64,000 nt of DNA. Source: Patiria pectinifera. Lineage: Eukaryota; Echinodermata; Asteroidea; Valvatida; Asterinidae. The position numbers and the translations under genes were made by a program. Positions 1-14,600 of this stretch are shown in pieces. The stretch lies in NCBI GenBank assembly GCA_029964075.1, contig CM057149.1, positions 33,066,900 to 33,130,899 of the forward strand. Reading direction: 5' to 3'. Positions within the stretch are counted from its first letter, which is position 1. Each line of letters opens with the position of its first letter. The notes beneath the pieces are model-generated. The model searched no databases and had not been told where the DNA came from. It saw nothing but the letters and a program-made list of their open reading frames with translations.

Positions 1-2652
1 TGGCGTCGGAGGTGCTCCCGATAGTCTTGCGGGTGCATAACAGACTGCGCATGACCAGTGCGAAAATGATGAAGTTGAATAGGAGCATCAAGCCAATCGG
101 AAGTAACTGACCATAGTACATGGCGTTACCTGGCTTCAGGAAGCAGCTAAAAAGCATAAAGCACAATAAATAATATTCTCAAAACGGGGTATTAGAGCGA
201 GGTGTCCATTTTACCATCATGGTCAGTAGTATGTCCTCATAGGAGCTTTAAATCTAGATAAAATTATTTTTGTTCGACATATTGGCGGTACAGACGTCTA
301 TACAGCAAAACCGTCAGATTTAGAACTTTGGGTTTGTTTTGTCTCATTATGACCAAACAATTTGTACAAAACTTAGAGAAACTCCATGAGATCGACGTTT
401 CAGGGTGTGCACACGTGTGGTGACTTGACGCGGAATGACCCTTCAGCAAGATATACATTGATTCCTCACCCACATCAGTATTATAAAATACATCCACGAC
501 TTTCTGTTTCCCTTCATTATCAGCACGCTGGTAAGGCTGTAGTGGATTAATAAAAAAATGACATCGACCATATCGTTTTGTTAGGAACCAAGAAAACTCC
601 TTGATATCGGTCTTTTTTCCCCGGTGTTCTGGTGCGATGTGATGTGACGAATAAAAATAATGTATGTTGTGGTGTGGTATACGATGCATTGTGCTTTACA
701 AAGTCTTTTCTCCCGAATTGCTTACTACAATCGAAAGAGAACATTGTTCCATTTGACTTACCCAAGTGAAACCGGATTTATAACAGCTGCGGCATATCAG
801 ATCCGGGCTTTTTTGCCAATGCATACGTTTACCACTACAATCAGAATGATTTTAGCTGAGTACTTACTAATTGGGGTTGTCATACTCTGTGTAATCAGCA
901 GCAAGAACAATAATGACAATCAGCAATGGAAGACCTAGAAAAAAACCCGGAAATTAATGTGAAAATTGTCAAATCCTACCGCAAAACTGTTCTGGACATT
1001 GTTAAATGGTTAGAATTCGAACCGCGTAATGACTTTTCAAATCGTTCAAGAATCAGTTGCACTGTAGCCTTCCTGTTTGCGACCTATCACGTTCACTGAG
1101 TTTGTTAGATTACTAAGACCTACTGCGCCTGGGATGCAGTGCCTGGGATACCGAAATCTACAAAACAGATCTATTATTTGTAGAATACGGGCACTACAGG
1201 GTGTCCTGAAAATAATAGTGCATGTAAACTCCGCCATTTTCGCCAATTTACAACCGGAATTTAATGCAAATGTTTACACGATCTTCAAGATTACAGATTC
1301 AGCGGGAGAATACCGTTTGTTTAATTAAGATTGCTTCTGTAAATCCAGAGCTATGTTGGAATAACCACAAAGCCAAAAAAAATTCTGTGCCACTTTTAGG
1401 AAGCAAGTGCTTCAAAGATCAGACAATGCCAGTGTGGCTCTTTTGATAAGATTATCCCTATGGGTGTAAGACAAACATTCCATTCACACGACAATATAGG
1501 GTTTTGTTCTTATGTTGAAACAATTTAATAGTACAGACAGGTTCACTTCTTTAAAACTAAAGAGTTCAATTTCAATTATATAAAAATAAATATTGCACAC
1601 TCTGCTAAAAAATGTTAAAATCACTAAGAGTATAGTTTGGCTTTGCCGTTATTTAAACATATCTTTGGATTTACAAAAGCAATTATCTCAATAATACAAA
1701 CGGTATTCTCAAGCAAAATCTATTACCTTGAAGATGGTGTAAACATCCGCAGAAAATGTTGGATGTAAATTAGCAAAAATGGAGGGGTTTACATGCACCA
1801 TTTTTTTTTCAGGACGCCCTGTATAATGAACGGAAGTGAATGTCGTTTGTGATTTTAACCAACCTATTTTAGTATAATTCAAAAATGATTTATTTTATCG
1901 AATAACAGTGATACAAATCAATGTTTTTAGATTTCTTTCTTTTTGTTCACAAACTTTGCAATTGCTTTTGAAGTTTTAGACCTACAGAATAGATCACTCA
2001 AAAATCCGTGCCCAACTACAAGAAAATCAGGAATACCCTGGACAAGAGTAACAGCTTGGCAATTGACGGAATTTACCTTAATTGATCAGGAAATAAAAAT
2101 CTTACCCCAGCTAGCGATCGATGCCTTGAGCAAGAAACGAGGCACGTTGGCGTTCAGGACCTTGACAAGGATAAGGTAGATGTTGGCGGCTTCTACTGCC
2201 ATCCAAGCGATGGAGGCTAAAGTGAAGTAGTGAATCAGCAAAGCCACAATGATGCAACCCGGCCTAGAAGCCTTGGCCTCGATACCCACCAAGAAGATGA
2301 GGTAGAGAGCCAGCAAAGCAAAGCACAGGTTGATCAGGATCTGCTGGGGACGCTTGGTACGGAGTTTCCTACGTAAACGGTGGAATACAATGTTCACCAG
2401 TTTCACATTAAAGTGAAGAGCACTTGAAACAATTTTCTTAATACTATAACAACATGAACGAGGCGGTGCAAAATAGTTTAGAGTAATGCCTTGTTAAACT
2501 GACTGCTTTGATAAGATAGATTTAGAGTATGAGCGATCTTACTTGCTATAGAGGTACGTAGTCAGGGTGATAAGTAGAGCCACAACAGAGGCAGCACAGC
2601 CAAGCTTGCTGATGATGTCCAAGAAAAGACTGTCTTGTTTCCCGTGAATATC
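1..2652 (-). other. Copy A: seven-transmembrane domain exons (3' end cut by window)
   Basis: Exons 2543-2652 (TM1), 2106-2368 (TM2-3), 868-934 (TM4) and 1-146 (start of the TM5 exon). The TM2-3 exon differs from B by one residue (ILINLCF against ILISLCF). The remaining TM6-7 and tail lie outside the window. Confidence 0.88.
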
Positions 2653-5600
2653 CTGTCCGATGAGTGGGCACAAAGTCACAAAATCAATATTCCTTTGCAT
2701 CCGCTTTTGAAAACCAGTTCCTGACTTACAATCATTTCCATTGATAAGAGATGGCACTGTTAATAGATTATTTGAATTGGCCAAGAAAGAAATAGGTACT
2801 TTTTTGTGCTTACCACAATAACAGCGAAGCTGGTTAGATGGTCACACAGACACCTGATGACGCCATCGGCAAGTGATTCATGCCTGCATCCCTGTGTGGA
2901 CCAATCACCGTGTCCGTTATTGAGGGTGAAATTCCAGAACACGCACTCGGCTTTACCGACCGTCTCATTCTTGCTGCTCACCTGCCAAAAAAAAAAAAGG
3001 AACGAAACTCCTCCGCAAAATTAATTCAAAATTGTCTCATCGGGTTTTATGGATGCCTCAAGGAGTTCGGGAGTTGAATAAACTTAAAATTGAGGTTTAT
3101 ACTACACAGGTCGATATCTTGCGTCATTAGAACAACGCAAAAATAAAAAATAAAAATAATGTCAGTGATTATCACAAGTTTTGTCATATTTAATCAATTT
3201 TTCTCCCACAATCTGTTTCCCTTAATGTTGAAAATCATCGGTGCAGGCCAAGGGCGGATCCAGAACACAATATTTGGGGGGGGGGCAAAAAAAATTTGGT
3301 CCCCCAAAAAAGTGGGTCAAAAAATTACGGCGTGGGGTTCGGGGCCCGCTTAAGGGCCCCGAAAATTGTTTTGATTCTAGATGCTCTGTGGTGCAATCTG
3401 AGGCAATTTCTGACCAATTTAACCAATGTTTTTTTTTAGGAAAAGATGGTGGTGTACTCATTGCCTGCCTTTATTGCGATGTCACATAAAAAAAAAATTG
3501 GTTTCGTTTTTTATTTTTGGGGGGGGGCATGGCCCTTCGCCCCCTCCCCGATCCGCCCTGGTGCAGGCTTTAATTAAAGAGAAGCGAGTCGTAGAAACAA
3601 TTTTTAAATTCGTTCATAATGATTTGCAGGCGTACTAATTTCATGTGCATGCTTTTTCCTAGCGGTTAAGATGAATTTTTTTAACAGGTAAAAACAGAAT
3701 CCATCATGGACCCCATGTTGTTGTGTATCCGCATTCAATAAGAAGCATTCATACGCAAGCTTCTCTCCAGCTTCGGCCTCATATCTGAATCTCCAAATAC
3801 TGCCCTCATATTATAGTATTCGATTTCGATGCAGAACGTGGACTCATATTGAGCCCAAGCTCTTAAGTCTACGATGTCTGGTACAGTCGGAGATTAAGTC
3901 GCAGTTTCGACGTGCTTCTTACAAACTTACATTGAGAAGGCTGAAGACGCTGGTAACAGGCGTGGTCAGATTGTCAATATGTACGCCCTCTACGGTAGCA
4001 GCAATGATGCGGCTACCCACCGCGCGCCTGAATCCATCCTCACGCCAAGCCGTATCATTCAGTTTGGGAGAACGAAACAGCCTGCTGTTCTGATACAGGA
4101 AGAAACTCACTGGAACCTGATCGTCAGCACCTGTTTGATGATACAAAGTAAAGTTGTCTATAGAAAACTCATTGTCACGGTTATTTCGCTTTTTTCACTG
4201 ATCGTTCGTTTGCACAAATTTACTATTGATTGGTAGTATAGTACTGAACCGGTTCGAATTGCAGCGTCGGGACGGGCGAGTTTATAAAGGAGTGGATGTA
4301 GCCTATTCGATGGTGTTACCGGGTAATCCTACAGCACAAGTGCTGCCCCATTCATAAGTGACCGTCAGTAAGTCACTAATTGGTTAGTCAATGTGATAGA
4401 TGCAAGGGTGACTACAGCCTGGACTCTAGAACCATGACAAAGGTGCTTGGTTACCTCCAGGGATAAGTTCCAGGATATCAGGAGGAAGAAAAATCGATGT
4501 TTCGGCTTCCAACTGTGGATTTTCTTGGGTGAACACTGAAATCCGATTCTCGTTTAAATCGTCATCCGTTTGAGAGTCCGGGGGTGTGGACGCGAAGCCG
4601 AGACCGCTGGAGAGAGAGCTCGGGGGTAATGAGACTGCAGTGACGGCGATGCTACTCTGTACCTCGGTGAAGTTACTGGCCCCACTGAGCTGCCTTGCGT
4701 TGACGAAGGACTCTAGCGCCGTGACGATCCGAGACGGAGAATTGTCATCGGCGGTCTCATCAAAGGTGGCTTCCTCATCGATTTGTAGGATGTTGTTTAC
4801 TATCACGACGAAGCCCGAGGTGACCTACCAAACACAGAAATATGTTCGAAACACCGTTACAGTTCGTTGAACATATCTGAATTTCCTTAAACATTTTCCG
4901 TTCAATAAGAGATCTCACTGAAGTCTCGTTTTAGCTGCAAGCATGCATACATGCAAGCTTCTTTTCAGCTATCCAATTTCGAGTATGATTAGTATTTAAT
5001 GACGTGTACGACCGTTAACAAGCATCATCAAAGTTTGTAGATGCAAGTCTCATGGACTAATTATTATTGAAGTCTGCAATAATGTATCATTAGGCCTATC
5101 GTAAGCTTGCAAATTCGCGCATTTGACTGTGGTGGCCTAAGCTCACGAACAAGTCCAATCATACAAACAGCCCAAAAAATCACAAGACAAAATACACCCT
5201 AAAAGACGGCTCATCCTTACTGGATATACGGGGTTATTTTTGTTTTGACAAGAAGACACTGGGGACTTTATACCTCAGATGATGTGGTGTTAGAAGCTAC
5301 CACGCTTTCAAGGATTTTAGCTACTGCAGATATTGCCATGGGCTGGATTGCGCTGGCGTTTGATGTCACAAATGCAACTTCCTCGACCACGTCCTCGGCA
5401 TTTTCCGGCGTCACTGGCATCTGTTGGTTCACAATTAGTGAAGTTTCCGGTGATGAGTTGTCTTTTTTTTAGTAAAATCAGTGATAACACCAAAAAAATA
5501 CAAGGTCTTTGTTCGAACCCTTAAATGGGAAAATGTCGGACATAATCGTTGAAAAAATCAATCGAAAGAAAGTATTCAACATTTCTTATAGAGTCATGTT

Positions 5601-8600
5601 TGAATCTGAAACAAATTAAGCCTGGATATTGTTCACTAAAACTTAGTGATAAATATTTGGTTTGAGTTCATAATTATTTGAAAGTTTTGGTGACATGTGA
5701 GGGCTAATAGGTAGTGGGACTGTTTAACAACAAAAAGGTTAAAGATGCATACCCCTTGCTGTTAAAAATATCGATTTGTTTTCTCCTATCGATTGTTAAA
5801 TAGGTATGTTTTGTTCAAACGAAAAAAAAACACTTTATTTCCATTTGGGCATCTGCAACCCCCTGAAATAGGACCTTCATCTTGCGCACTAATGAAGCCG
5901 CGTTGCAAAAGCATAATTATTGTCTGCCAGCCAATAAAAGATGGGTTTTTTTGGCTTGATGTCTCATTTAAAAGTGAATAAATTTTTATTTCCAGGAAAA
6001 TAGCAATTGAAAAAAATCTGTTTTTGAAGTGAAACTCGAAAACAGCACGAGTAACGCATATAGTCCTCTTTACTTCATACAGCGACATAATATTATACAA
6101 ACGCATCACACGGCTCGAGTGGGAAATCAATGTTCCCCTCATTATGAGCTAGTTTGATGTATAGACTGCCACGACAATAACAACAAAACGTTCCAAAAAT
6201 ATATGACTAAAAGAGTATAGGAAATCAAGTTACCATAGACAAAGTTTCAACCACACTGTTTACTTGGTCCGGCATCAAAACATAGATTACTTTCCCCAAA
6301 TCAAACACCAGGTTGCTATGCCGAACCTGCAAATAATCAGATAAAATTGGCAAATGTCTTAGAAGGAAGACCTCTGATAAATGTTTTCTTCTGGATCAAT
6401 TTGTTTCAAATCAAATCCAAACTCCTCTGTTTGGAAAACAATATAATTTTTTTTTCATACATAGGCGGGAGCGGGTATCAAGAGTGAATTCACATATAGT
6501 GAATGCACTCTGACCTCGAGCAAACAAAGCTCTTAATTTCGAGAATATAGATATTTTAAAGGCATGTAAGATCATTTGCATTTATCCCAAAAGTAACCTA
6601 CCGAGTTTTTAGCAAAAAGCTTACTTGGATTAAAGATCGTACCAATACTAAACACACTGGCTGGCTGTCATTTAGAAGAAGAAATGCAGGTTTTTTCCAA
6701 CCAACTTATCAGTCATATCAGTCAGCCATGTCAGCGTGCTATTGACGAAATCGTGTCTCGTGATTAAAAGGTTGTGATTTTTCCCCCATTGTTTTCTCGA
6801 AAAGTGTAATATCCACTGTGCTGAAAGTTCAACAAGTTAGGTTTCTGAACAGTCTCCTATGGATTTCGAGTGGTGTCATTATCGCAAATCAAAAAGCAAA
6901 TCATCTTATATGCCTTTCAAGCACATTTACCATTGATATACTAAGTGACCATAAATTTGAATGTGCCACTGGTGTTGAAGATGCCATTGATAAGACCTAG
7001 TAATGATGTCTTTGCCGACTACGCCAACTGTACGCAACTTTAAACAGACATGACTAGACCCAAGGACTGTTGAAAGGGGACGAGTGACTACTCGCCACAG
7101 ACTTACCTCTGCTTCGGGATTCACACTTCCATCTGAACTGCTTGGCTTGTATTCGGGCAGCGTGCAGTACAGATTCGTGTCATCGATTTGACTGACTTCA
7201 CATGTATCATTTCCTATCGATACGATGATTTCATCAGAAGTAATTGCTGAGTTTATCCTTTCTCCCTTAGAAAAAATAAACAAGGTGACCCATCATTTTA
7301 TTGATACGTTTGCATAAATGCTTATCCACTCGATCATTTTACTTTGTATTAAAACCAAACTGCAATGGAGACCAATCTTTATCATGACGATTTACATAAA
7401 TGACAGGGTTGATCGTTCGCAATTACTGATTTCTCTAACTTTTTGAAGCTGCCGCGGAAATACAACATTTGCTTTTGCTGTAATTTTCAGAAATGGACCG
7501 ATTGGGGGGGATTTTATAGCAAATATTGTTACACTGACTTGTTTGAATTTTTGTGTTCGTAAAGATGCTGGAAAACCAAGAAAAACAACAGTCTGGTTCC
7601 CTGACTTCACTTCAGATGTAACGGAGTAATTTATAGACGTCGGGGAATTGTAAGGTCATGCTCAAAGGTGTGTAATCGATTGCAAAAAAAAAAGCTGACA
7701 GACTAAATATGGTAAATAAGGGGCATGCAGTATTTGAAGAAAACAAAACAGTTTTTTACAACGCTGGTCGGCCGACCAGCATTGGAAATTGATACAAATA
7801 CCACTTTTCTTGAAAATGACAGCACACCAGGTGCCAAGATTTTACGGGATGCTTTAGACTGTCATTCACTAACAGTCCAGTAATTTCATAATAATTTCGT
7901 AGTTCTGTTTTTTATGTTTGCAAATGTTGTATATTGCCTTTAAGCACCAAGTTAGTGGTTTTAAATACGTAAAAAATAATAATTATCCAGACTGTATGCA
8001 ATACCAGCTATATTGCTGTTGGCCCAAAGTAAAAGCTCATCGGCGGATCCACAACCAAACTTTCCGGGAGGGGCGCAAAAAGATATTGGGATTATTTCAT
8101 TTAGAATGGGGTTGGTCGCCTACGGGGGTTAATGGAAAACTCAGAAAAAGGGATGAGTAAACTTTTTTTTTTAAACATGCTTCTCACTTGTCAGATTTAT
8201 TGTTTTAAAAATCGGTCTGGGATGAAGTAGTGAGGTATTACTTCCACCCCCACCCCACCACCCCAATATGCAAGTAGACAAGAATTCGAATCGGTCGAAT
8301 AATAAACAGGGCTAATTTTCAATTTTAAAATCATGATGTAAAGGGCTTGTTGCCTTACCCAGGTTAACCTGGAGTTGCTATATACATGTACCTTTATTTT
8401 TATGACAGATCCGTGGACTATGTACCCCTCCCCATCAAACGGGAAATATGCGGGGTCTGGGAAATATTCCAGCATGACGCCCTTTGACTCGGACCACGTC
8501 AGTAGCTCAGTCACACCATCCATTATAAAACCAAACGCTGCCCTGTCACATCGAATAGAACGAACATCGGGAGAGGGACACACGATTCTTGTGTCGTGAC

Positions 8601-11600
8601 CTCTGCATTCCTATGAAGGACAGCAACAGTTTGTTTTTAAATATGAGATTTATTCCACACTAATTAAATTAACTTTTTTGCAGGCTAATCGTCCCTTTCA
8701 ATGACCATGGATGGAATACAAATTGTAAAGTACTTTTTCCGACAGATTTGTGGTTATTAATTTTTTTTAACAATATTCCGTGTGATGGAGACTTTCAATC
8801 AAATGATAATGCACTATCCATGTTTGTCTCAACTATCAAGTTTGACAGTATACCATACTTTTTTTCCTAATAAAACTTTTAAAGTGCTTAATGTAGTGTA
8901 TAATAATGTATCCTCTTTTAAAACTTGAGCACAATCATGGGAACATTTTAAAACTCGAAATATTCGGATTATCAGAATTGGCACAATAAAAAGGCTATTC
9001 TTGTTTACAAAATAATGTTTAAACAAAACTACCCCTTTGTATATGACAAATCTGTTTGCAATATCAAGTTAGGTTTTTGCCCTTCACCGACGTATAATCA
9101 CTGTATACTCAGGGTGTTACCTCCCGAGTGAAAGTTGGAAAAATCACTCGGGTGGGAATCTAAATAAGTGGTGTAAAATCTGTTTATACCACTAATTCAG
9201 ATTCGTAAAACGAGACAATCCACTGACATGAAACTGAAGATTCCTTTTGCGAAAAAAAAATTTGTTATGCCTCGAGCTTTGCTGTAACAGGTACAATCAT
9301 ATGGAATAATTTGCATGTGCAGTTGAGAACCATGACTTCTCTAACCTCATTTAAATCTGAACTACGAAAAAACATTCAGTCAGTAATATGTCTGCATTTA
9401 TGTGACAAATTTGTTTGTCGCTGCCTTCACTGATTATATAAATATTAATCTGTGCTGACTTTACAACTGGGCTGCCATAATAATGAGGAGCCGGAAAGGA
9501 ATGTTCCCGTTTTTCTCCCAAAAGGTTTTTTTCACGGTTTTTTTGCCCTCCCGTAATCAGCGAATGAAATATATTATCCCGATGCCACAAAAAATGTCCA
9601 ACTTTTTCGTGTTCACTTAATTCACCTTGGGCCTTTAGGAAAGTCTGTTAGCGATGTCGTTTCAAACTGCATGTTTCCTTGTAATAGTTGTACAATATTT
9701 GTAATAGTTGCTCTACAATCACACAGTAATCCCATATGCTTATATTTTATGTCATTGTGTTGTATTGTATTTGTATTATAATGTATTGTATCTGTACATG
9801 TGTGTATTTGTAGTGTATGCAGGGCCCCAATGGAAACCAGTTTTAATCTGTTTGGTCATACCCTGGGTAAAACTATGAAATAAATCGATAAATTAATAAA
9901 TAAATAATATATTAATTTAAAACTTAATTTAAAACTTAATTTAAAAGACAACAAACTGCTTTCTTTTATGATACATTTAGCATTTGATAGGGAATTTCGT
10001 AATATGATTTTCTCACGAGGTACCTCAATTGGCATGCTGACATTGGAGCAGTAGACTATTATCCTCGGCTGTTGTATGATGCTGAAGCCTGCCCCTATTA
10101 CCGTTATGTCTCTTCCACCCCTGTTGAAGTACACAATGCATAACAATACGATAGTGAAGTAATTAGCTTAAGTTTATTTGATATTTGTTTTTACAAAACA
10201 CTGCCCCCCAAAAAAGGCCTCCAGGTAAACTTTATTTCAGCATTGATCGTGAATATAAAAAATGAAAGGAGTGTGCTACATATTTCTTTATCAATTTGTA
10301 ATTTTTTTTAAATACCTTCTTTTCAATACGTTATTGACAGCCTTTGTGTAAAACTCTTTCTAATGGGATTTTCAATTCAGGGTTAAAATTACGTCACGGT
10401 AGGGGCGGATCCAGACCAAACTCAAGAGGTTTGTTTTTTAAGGGGGTTGTGGTTAGAAGGCATTAATTTTCTTGCTTGATGGGGGGGGGGGGTTAAATCC
10501 ACCAGATCTGCTATTGCACAGACACAGTACAAGTCGTGGTATCGTTGATATTTTTTTTGCAAGAAGCAACCATTTTAAAAGAAAGAAATAGATAACATGT
10601 ACGAGTTCAACAAATCTTTAAGAAATATACGCCTGAATGCTTGACAGCGGTGATACGTCACTGATCACTGGGTTTTCTGTGAACGCAAATGTGGACGTCG
10701 AAGTTCTATTTGCTCCATCAATGCTCAGTCTCAATGTGCTCTCAAAGCCCACCGTTGAGGGCGGTGTGACACACTGCAGAAATTCATCTGCAACGCTATA
10801 GAGTAAACAAAAATTGTATAAAAAAAAGTGTTATATTTTATCCACAATATTACTGTATACAGTAAAAAGCAAAAAACTCCAGAAACACCTGAAACAACAT
10901 TCGATCTTGTTTCTTTATTCATTAAGGCACAGATGGATTACAAGATTAAAGAAGATTAAAGAAGATTAAAGAAGAGTAAATAAGGCATTAAATATCATTA
11001 GTTATTCTTCCTGACACATTTCAAATACTCATAACAAAAAAGAGAATATACTGCTGTCTTCAAAATGAGTAACTACTAGGGAAATCAGTCTTTTCTCTGA
11101 TACAGTTCCGTGACAGTACCTAAATAAGCAAGGAAGATCGCCAAAATATGCTGAAATATCTCTGCCGGTCATTAGGGAAGATCCGTAGATTTTCACCAGC
11201 GTGCCTCCAGCCTCGGGACCAACGATAGGTGTGAAGTAGGAAATTCGAGGATCCTTGGGGAAACAATTGGACAAAGACCTTCAATATTACGAACATCATA
11301 AGATCTTTGAGCAAGAATGTGCAGTATTTAAATAGACCAAGTGCCGGATCAAGGTTGTGGGAGGTCCTTGAGATCAGGGAATAGGGGAGACCCGACGCAA
11401 CACAAAGCTTGGAGACTTTCGTCCAGTAGTGTCGCCCGAACTTCTGTGTTGATAAGCCTCAAATTCATTCAGTTGGTTGAGCAGACTGCCGGCGGCTTAA
11501 GATGTGTCAGTCGGATTTACGTGCGTCAACCACGGGCAAGTTTCTGCTAAGTGTGTTTAAAATACACTCTTTGTATGACTCCATAATATGCTCTTTTTAA

Positions 11601-14600
11601 AATGTTATTTACTTTGATATTCAAAAACTTGATACAAAGTGAAATAATTAAAAAATTGTGCGGTTGAAATTTACTTTCAAATGCACACAAAAGTATGTTT
11701 TTGACAAACATAATGGTTTATCATAATTCGTCAAATGTATAAAAACATAATTCTCGATTGGGAAGTTCTTAGATTGATCCTACAAAATGTCAGGACACCG
11801 GCTTCTCGATTTTAGGACCTTAAATCTCTTGACATAACAAGTCATTTTAAAGTAACAGTAGTGGAAAGAGGTCGAGGATCTGTATCTTTTCGGTGTGTCC
11901 AAATACCCACAAAAGCACAAACATGTGCACACACCCATGTGCTTCTTTTGTCCTAGGATTATTATAATACCCATAAGTGTGTGTTGTTTAAGACACCGCA
12001 ATTTCCAAACGAATCAAAAACTGTGGGGTAGTTCTTAAGAATAGCATCTTCATAAAAGTACCGGGCTCGTTTGGCTGATCTGCAGCTTAGGCTTAGGGTG
12101 GCGCCTCGATTCCTTCCTTTGAATATGACTGGCCTTCGGGTTACATATTTTGAACATTCATTGAGCGTTTTGTGCTAACAATTATTCCACATGTACCTAT
12201 ATTAAGACATTGGTTTATAGAGAACTTTATGGTAGCCGAGTGGTTATGTTCATTGACCTCTCTAATCTCGCGCCCCGAGTACGAATCCCCATGTTTCTTT
12301 GGGGTTTTTTTCAACGCACGCGTTCATACACACTTGCTTTAAGAGAGTAAGATTCTATTTTGTGTCAATAAACACCATCGGTAAGCTTTCAAGTTAGAAC
12401 TGTTAGCGAAGTCCAGAATAGCATCTTCATGAAAGTACAGGGTTCGTTTGGCTGATCTTGGCAGCCTAGGCTTAGGGTGGCGCCTGGATTCCTTCCTTTG
12501 AATGTGACTGGCCTTCGGGTTATAGGCCTATGGATGGACAGGGGAGGAGGTGTGGTGGGCCTGAAAACCCGACATACCTGAAGAGTCCATCATAGAAGTT
12601 GGTAATAGTCCATTATGTTGCACACCTAAGTCGGACTCCAAAATGTTTGGTCAACACAACCAAATGTTTTATCCCCCTTTTTTCACGGGGCGAAGTTTTG
12701 AAAAAGATCGGAAAACGACAAGTTCTTTTTCATGAATCAATTCAAACACTTGTGCGACTCGTGTTTATCAAACAAAGGTTACTTGATATGAGATGTGTTA
12801 AATCACAGACTTGGAATTATTTTGATGCAATGAGTTCCATTATGTGGAAGAGAATACCAAACATATTTTCTAGTGCGGCCATACAATTTTTGGTGATGCC
12901 TGCGAGACGGTATAATGTTGTTGGAGGCACATTGCCCCTATATGATTGAAGGAACTTGGGCAACCAGCCTCGGATTCCTGCAATTGAATATTTCTTCAAT
13001 AACACTTGGTATGGAAACCTTTTGAAGCTGGATTGAAATACTGTAATCCGTGAGAAAAACATTGTATGAAAACAATAGATATTGTATGATAACAGTAAAT
13101 ATATATATCTTTTCCCTGGACGCTTGTCCCAATGTCAGGCAGATTCCTTAGGGTTAACTAAATGTAAGGAAAACGGTTGCGGAACGTGACTTACTCTGAA
13201 GTTAAAGTTGACCATTCCTGAGCTGTGTTGCATAGTACCATCTGCACCCGTGACTGTCAAAGTAACCAACTCGGCTCCTTCACTTTCTGCTCTCGTTCTG
13301 CAGCTGACACTGAAACATAAAATGATAAGTTTAAATAAATGGTGGTCGAGCAAAACTCGTTAACTTCATCGACTCTGGAAAATAATAACATTTTCATGTT
13401 AAGCACAAAAATGTATATTTTAAGATTCTACAATATTCAACAACATATGTACACATTCCGATGTTGACTAGATTGTGAATTGAGAATTCTGCGGGGACAT
13501 AAAATAAACATTTGATTAGAAATTCAAACATTGTTAAGCAAGGCATACCGACATTGCCTACAAATATTGAGGAAAAAAGTATTATTACTAACAAAGAACA
13601 ATATACATGTATAGATAACATTGTTCAATAGAAAGGTTAAAAAATGTTAACAAAAAGTTGAAAAACTGAATAGCTGAACATTGGTCAAAACTTGAATACA
13701 AAGTATAATGTAATGGCCTTGCATGAAGTATGATTTGACCCTACCTTGCTCCAATTTGGTAGTCTGAGCTTAATCCAGCCAGATCACAGGGCTGATTGCC
13801 AACCATCACTGACACGACATCCTCAAATCTCCGACCGATATCAGTTCCCATCACATCTATGACGGTGGTGCCTTCAATGGGCCCAGTCAAGGGAAATACC
13901 TAATGTGTGATTTTAGAAGCAATAATAACATAACACAACAAAGCAAGTACATGTAACATGAAACAAGCATTTCAATACAACACATTATTAGAAAAGATGC
14001 ATTGGTAAATGCTCTTGAAATTTTGGTCAGCTTGGTGGCTAAAATGCAGTCATACATACAGGCCTACTTTATATAATAGATCCTACACCTTTGATTAATG
14101 AAGTCATAAAAATGATTTTGTTTTTCATCCTGCACAAGACAAAATTTCCCTTTTTTCATTCTGTCACAAAGGCAGGTCGAATGAATACAAGGTGTGCTTC
14201 ATTTGGTGGCAGTATTCTTGGAACTATAATGGATAATTCCAACATGTTGACAAGTATCCTTGCCTGGAATATTAATGGAAAAATATTCAAGATACTTCGA
14301 AGCGAATAACATTCAACTGGAGAGTTCTATATTACTTACCTCGCTCATAACTGGACCAGGGCAGTTCAATCCGTTATCCAAAGTCACCTCATTTTCCCTG
14401 CAAACTTCAATCAGTTTGCAAACACCAGACTCGCTCGGCATGGCACCACACCAAACACATTCGAGCGCTGGGCGGGCTGTAACACAACGGCTGCAGTCTG
14501 GCTTCTGGACTTCACACTTGTACAACGTTACTATATGAGCAGAATACAAGATAATCTCATGTCTTTCAACTCGATATGTTAAAGAACAACTTCCAATGCA

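Larger units (their letters stand above)
6234..13899 (-). other. Copy A: IPT3-IPT6 exons
   Basis: Exons 13745-13899, 13195-13309, 11120-11253, 10631-10795, 10024-10120, 8392-8610, 7107-7265 and 6234-6326, with the same lengths and phases as copy B and only scattered substitutions (for example MVNFNFR against TVNFNFK at the end of IPT3). Signatures such as DPRISYFTPIVGPEAGG and NLVFDLGKVIYV are intact. Confidence 0.82.

Noticed and set aside
264..938. Open frames on both strands in the intron between the TM4 and TM5 exons
   Set aside because: They overlap the real TM4 exon (868-934) or read low-complexity intron sequence, resemble no family, and their conservation in copy B follows from the recent duplication.
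5274..5461. GAIN exon extended to the acceptor at 5461 (B 41352)
   Set aside because: It breaks phase with the preceding exon, which ends in phase 0. The acceptor at 5420 (B 41311) keeps frame; a hidden micro-exon remains possible but none was convincing.
5786..6142. 118-codon open frame in the IPT6/GAIN intron
   Set aside because: It coincides with a repeat found again near 21340-21570 and 58210-58420, and contains no recognisable domain.
10944..10980. AGATTAAAGA short tandem repeat as a regulatory array or CRISPR
   Set aside because: Only three or so copies of a 12-bp AT-rich unit; a simple microsatellite.
12231..12300. Functional tRNA gene
   Set aside because: A and B box-like sequence is present, but a complete cloverleaf with a matched acceptor stem is not. 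It is better explained as a SINE head.
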